This document shows, piece after piece, positions 59,778 through 64,000 of a stretch of DNA of 64,000 nt. A program made the position numbers and the translations under genes. Source of the DNA: Iris pallida. Lineage: Eukaryota > Streptophyta > Magnoliopsida > Asparagales > Iridaceae. The first letter of the stretch is position 1. Each line of letters begins with the position of its first letter. The DNA is taken from the NCBI GenBank assembly GCA_029216955.1, contig JANAVB010015600.1, positions 36,826,153-36,890,152 on the forward strand, given 5' to 3'. The notes under the pieces were generated by a model. The model was not told the DNA's origin, ran no database searches, and saw only the letters and a list, made by a program, of their open reading frames with translations.

Positions 59778-60086
59778 TACAGATTTCTGAGTCTAAAACA
59801 CACAGAATCTGAGTATTCATTCCTCCTTATTTTCTCTTCCAAAGATTTCTAGAAAGGTGTTCTTCCCTACGCCGGTGTCTCACAACGTCTGGTGAACCTC
59901 TGGCAAAAAGGCTGTCTTATCCTGGGTGTTCTGGCGTGCTGACTCCAAGACGTTACCGGAGTGTCCGAAACACTTTAAGAAAAGTGCTGCTAAATGCACG
60001 ATTCAAGCCTCGACGACAGTTTCAACTTTGCAGAACTCCAAAGTGAAGTACTTGCAATTTCTAAAAATCTTAAAGTGTTGCAAATA

Positions 60087-61744
60087 ATGGCGTCCAAGGC
60101 TGCGATTTCGAGCATCAAAGTCATGAATCAGGATCTAGTCAAACTGGATCCCTTCGACGGGACAAACTTCACACGCTGGCAGGACAAGATGATCTTCCTC
60201 CTGACGGCGCTGAAGATCTACTACGTCCTCGATCCAGATCTGCCACCTGTTCCAGAACCCACTCCAGCAGATTCTGATGCAGTCAAGGCAGAACGCAAAA
60301 AGTGCAAAGAGGACGAACTGCTGTGCCGTAGTCACATTATGAACACCCTGTCGGACAGACTGTACGACCTCTACACAGAAAATCCTTCGCCAATTGACAT
60401 ATAGAAGGCTCTGGAATTCAAACTCAGAGCAGAAGAAGAAGGTACAAAGAAATTTCTATATCAAAGTATTTTGATTTCAAAATGGTGGATATAAAGCCTA
60501 TACTAGCCCAAGTACACGAACTACAAGTTCTAGTCAACAAACTCAGGGCAGTGAAGATAGAACTTCCGGAACCATTCCAAGTTGGTGCTATAATTACTAA
60601 ATTGCCAGCATCTTGGAATAGTTATCAGAAGAAACTACTTCACAGCTCTGAGGATTTCTCACTGGAACAAATTCAAAAACACCTTCGAATCGAAGAGGAA
60701 TCGAAGGAAAGACAGAAATTCGAGAATAACGGAGTTTCTAAAGCCAACGCGGTGAGCGCGAAAGGCAAGAGACCTGCAGGAAAGAAGAACTTTCTCGGTC
60801 CTAAGAAGGACCAACAAAAGTTCAAGAATTTTAGCACCGCTAAAGGACCCAAGACCGGCTGTTTTGTATGTGGCAAAGCAGGACATTATGCTAGAGACTG
60901 TCGGGTTCAAAAGATCCAAAACAGCGAGGTAAATCTCACTGAGACAGATGACATAATTTCTACGGTGAGCAAACTCATGACGGTCAAAGGGAAGACTCCA
61001 GGATGGTGGTACGATACTTGTGCTGCCGTTCATGTTTCATACGACAAAGCAGCTTTCAAGACCTACTCTGAAGTCAATGATGGACAAGAAGTTCAGATGG
61101 AAAATGAAGGACACTCAACGGTCGTGGGAACAGGTGATGTGGAAATCCAATTCACTTACGGGAAGAAAGTAACTCTGACTAACGTACTTCACGTCCCAGA
61201 TATGAGTAGGAACCTCGTCAGTGGAGTCTTGTTGGGTAAACCAGGAATAAAATCTGTCTTTGAGTCGGGCAAATTAATTTTGACACGTAATGGTGTGTTT
61301 GTTGGAAAGGGATATACCGATGAGGGTATGATAAAACTTTGTATTATTGAAAATAATATCAATAAAGTTTCTACTTCTGCTTACATGATTGAGTTATCTA
61401 CTTTATGGCATAGTAGATTAGCGCATATAGGTATTAGCACTATGAAAAGGTTAATTAAATCTGGATTAATTTCATACAATTCTGAAGACTTAGATAAGTG
61501 TGAAATTTGTGCAAAATCCAAAATGATTAAAAAACCTTTTCACAGTGTAGAGCGTAATACCAACCTACTAGATTTAGTTCACTCTGATTTATGTGAATTT
61601 AATGGCACATTATCTCGAGGAGGTAATAAATACTTTATTACCTTCATTGATGATTGCTCTAGATTTACATATGTATATTTATTAAAGCATAAATATGAAG
61701 CCCTTAATGCTTTTAAAATATACAAATCAGAGGTTGAAAATTAA
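60087..61744 (+). pseudogene. copia gag, protease and start of integrase (with stops)
   Basis: The likely start is MASKAAIS at 60087; the frame is open further upstream to 59994. Gag signature KLDPFDGTNFTRWQDKM; TAG at 60402-60404 where DIWKALE is expected (TGG to TAG); then a frame continuing from about 60482 with EPFQVGAIITKLPASW, zinc knuckle CFVCGKAGHYARDC, protease WWYDTCAAVHVS (DTC where DTG is required), GAG-pre-integrase LWHSRLAHI and CEICAKSK, and integrase HSDLCEF and FIDDCSRFTYV. It stops at TAA 61742-61744, where NQLGRNIK is expected (CAA to TAA). Confidence 0.88.
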
Positions 61745-64000
61745 CTTGGTAGAAACATTAAAATACTTAGAAGTGATAGAGGTGGTGAATATTTTTCTTT
61801 TGAATTTAATACCTTCTGTGAAGAAAACGGTATTATTCATGAATGTTCTGCACCACGGACACCTCAACAAAATGGACTAGCAGAAAGAAAAAATAGAACA
61901 TATCAAGAAATGTTAAATGCAATGCTAATGCATTCGGAATTATTATTTAGTTTGTGGGGAAAAGCTTTACTTACTGCATGTCATATAATGAACCGAATTT
62001 CTTTGAAGAAAACTGGTATTTCACCATATGAGATATGGAAAGGCCGTAAGCATAATATCAGTTATTTTAGAGTGTGGGGTTGCATAGCTTATTACAAAAA
62101 CATGGATCCTAAAAGGACCAAATTAGGTCCTCGTGGAATTAAAAGTGTTTTTGTAGGTTATGCTGCTAATAGTAAGGCATATAGACTTTTAAACTTAGAG
62201 TCTAACATTATTGTCGAATCCAGAGATGTGGAATTTTTTGAGAACCTTATTACTAAGAATAAGGATCCTGAGATTCCTGCTAATGAAGAGTCTCGTGAGG
62301 AGAGCTCTTCACGGTTAGTTGAAAAACAACCCGAGCTTTGGATCAGCAAGAGAGTTCGAAAGGCTAAGGATCTAGGACCTGACGAAATAGATTCTCAACT
62401 TATTTCCTTTTACTTAGTAGAAGGAAATACAGAGAAATTTATTCGAAAGATTCATATCATTCTTCAGGTGGAAGATGATCCTAAAACTTTTAAGGAAGCA
62501 ATAGCTTCGCGGGACTCATCATTTTGGAAAGATGCTATCCAAGATGAGATGGATTCGATAATATCTAACCTCACTTGGGAAATTGTCGATCTGCCCAAAG
62601 GGTCAAGACCTATTGGATGTAAGTGGGTGTTCAGGAGAAAGTATCATAGTAATGGTACTTTAAACACCTACAAGGCTAGACTAGTAGCCAAAAGATTTCG
62701 ACAAAGAGAAGGAATTGATTATTTTGACACATATGCACCAGTAGCAAGAACGACTACAATTAGAATATTATTTGCATTAGTTTCATTGTATCATCTTAAT
62801 GTTCATCAAATGGATGTCAAAACGGCATTCTTAAATGGAGATCTCGATGAGGAGATTTACATGGAGCAACCGGAAGGGTTCGTGCTTCCGGAAAATGAAC
62901 AAAAGGTATGCAAACTTGTTAATTCCTTGTACGGATTAAAACAAGCACCAAAGCAGTGGCATCAGAAATTTGACTCAGTCATAATTTCTAATGGCTTTGT
63001 TCACAATGTTTGTGATAAGTGTTTATACACTAAAGTATATCGAAATATCGTGATATTTTTTTGTCTCTACATTGATGATATGTTGATCATTAGCAACGAG
63101 ATGAGTAGAATTACAGAAACGAAGAGGTTTCTAACTTCCACATTCAAGATGAAAGATCTTGGAATAGTTGACACTATTTTGGGGATCAAAGTAATACAAA
63201 ACAGTGGAGGTTTTGAACTTACTTAGTCGCACTATGTTAAGAAAGTGCTAGACAAGTTCAAACACCTAAAGTTCAAAGAAGTGAACACTCCATTTGATCC
63301 AAGTATTAAACTAGAAAAGAATTCTGGAAGAGCTGTCGCTCAATTAGAATACGCAAGTGCTATTGGAAGTCTTATGTATTTAATGCAATGCACAAGACCT
63401 GATATAGCATTTACAGTTAGTAAAATGAGTAGATTTACTAGCAACCCTAATAATGAGCATTGGAGGGCTATCGGAAGAATTTTTGGTTATCTTTTGAAAA
63501 CCAAGAATCTTGGATTACAATATGGTAGATTTCCCGCCGTATTAGAAGGATATACCGACGCTAGTTGGATATCAAGTGTCGGGGATAATAAATCTACGAC
63601 AGGTTGGATATTTACGCTTGCCGGAGGGGCAGTTTCTTGGAAGAGCAAGAAACAAACGTACATTACCCATTCGACCATGGAGTCAGAGTTTGTGGCTCTA
63701 GCTTCTGTAGGACAAGAAGCTGAGTGGTTGAGGGATCTTCTATTAGAAGTTCCGGTGGCTAAAGAGAATGTATCAAAAGTGTCAATACATTGCGATAGTC
63801 AAGCTACTCTAGCAAGAGCCTACAACGAAGTGTATAATGGGAAGTCTAGACATATAAGTCTAAGACATACCTACGTAAGGAAATTGATCAAAGATGGAAT
63901 CATTTCTCTTACTTATGTGCGTACCAGCTATAACTTAGCTGATCCCTTTACTAAACCACTAGCTAGGGATTTAGTAAAGTCTACCTCGAGAGGTATGGGA
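61745..64000 (+). pseudogene. copia integrase end, reverse transcriptase and RNase H (one stop, runs off window)
   Basis: Continues the frame after the TAA with RSDRGGEYFSFEF, PRTPQQNGLAERKNRT, FLGY-like VFVGYAANSKAYR, RT (WEIVDLPKGSRPIGCKWVFR, DVKTAFLNGDL, CLYIDDMLI) and, after TAG at 63224-63226 (LTQSHY with CAG to TAG), RNase H (YTDASWISSVGDNKSTTGW, STMESEFVALA, HCDSQATLA, YNLADPFTKPLA). All RT and RNase H landmarks remain. The end of pol lies just beyond the window. Confidence 0.9.

Larger units (their letters stand above)
59253..59985 (+). repeat. 5' LTR of the third copia (3' border uncertain)
   Basis: Has the TTTAGTCCCACATCG motif (59312-59326) also present in the other copia LTR, a GGCTCGGGCTCGGG minisatellite (59468-59545), and a TATA box CTATATATAC at about 59768. 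No clear primer site fixes its end. Confidence 0.6.
59253..64000 (+). mobile_element. third Ty1/copia retrotransposon, 5' LTR and gag-pol (3' end beyond window)
   Basis: LTR-like start TGTTGGAATTAATT at 59253, TATA box, then gag, protease, integrase, RT and RNase H in copia order up to the window edge. The 3' LTR is not included. Coding sequence differs clearly from the 15138-26859 element, so it is a separate family. Confidence 0.88.

Overview
The window is repeat-rich nuclear DNA of a flowering plant. Nearly all of it is transposable elements, nested in one another, around one intact-looking host gene: an F-box/LRR gene on the minus strand at 29603-31298, with two exons and canonical GT/AG borders. 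Spliceosomal introns, Sirevirus-type and other Ty1/copia elements, a chromovirus-type Ty3/gypsy element, CACTA (En/Spm) transposons with TNP2 genes, an L1-type LINE and Tourist-like MITEs together fit an angiosperm with a large genome. I cannot name the species. No bacterial, organellar, rRNA or tRNA sequence was recognised.

Layout. 1-4626: the 5' half and 5' LTR of a minus-strand Sirevirus-like copia element, decayed. 4782-5682: a Tourist-like MITE (TSD TAA). 5931-13809: a Ty3/gypsy element with very long LTRs (3.4 and 3.3 kb, TSD GTGTG) whose interior has shrunk to 1.15 kb. 13844-15061: an AT-rich, probably MITE-like insertion. 15138-26859: a complete copia element (TSD GTTCT) whose pol is interrupted by a non-autonomous CACTA element at 18385-22678 (TSD GAT). 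27319-27460: a small foldback MITE. 27850-29206: a copia relic. 29603-31298: the F-box/LRR gene. 32700-57780: an L1-type LINE split by a 21.9-kb block of CACTA elements at 35237-57087. 57879-59252: a CACTA end followed by a captured piece of a gene resembling SPT6. 59253-64000: the 5' LTR and most of the gag-pol of a third copia element.

The CACTA block is the most interesting part. An outer non-autonomous element (A1, 35237-57087) contains an autonomous-type relative (A2, 37815-54753, TSD TTT). The tnp2 gene of A2 is interrupted by a second autonomous-type element of another subfamily (B, 42401-51493, TSD TTA). Removing B with one TSD copy rejoins the A2 reading frame exactly. A2 and B each carry, in the same order and orientation, a tnp2 transposase gene and a Transposase_24-like gene. 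Their ends are dense arrays of one short motif whose flanking bases differ between subfamilies (AACGTCGCTAA in A, TCCGTCGCTAA in B). This is what would be expected if the end-binding protein had changed its target.

The insertion order can be read from the nesting: LINE, then A1, then A2, then B; and copia, then the CACTA element inside its pol. Many in-frame stops in the retroelements are C-to-T or G-to-A changes, which fits decay of methylated DNA. The F-box gene has a local duplication of its start-codon region that creates an upstream, overlapping, out-of-frame ORF.
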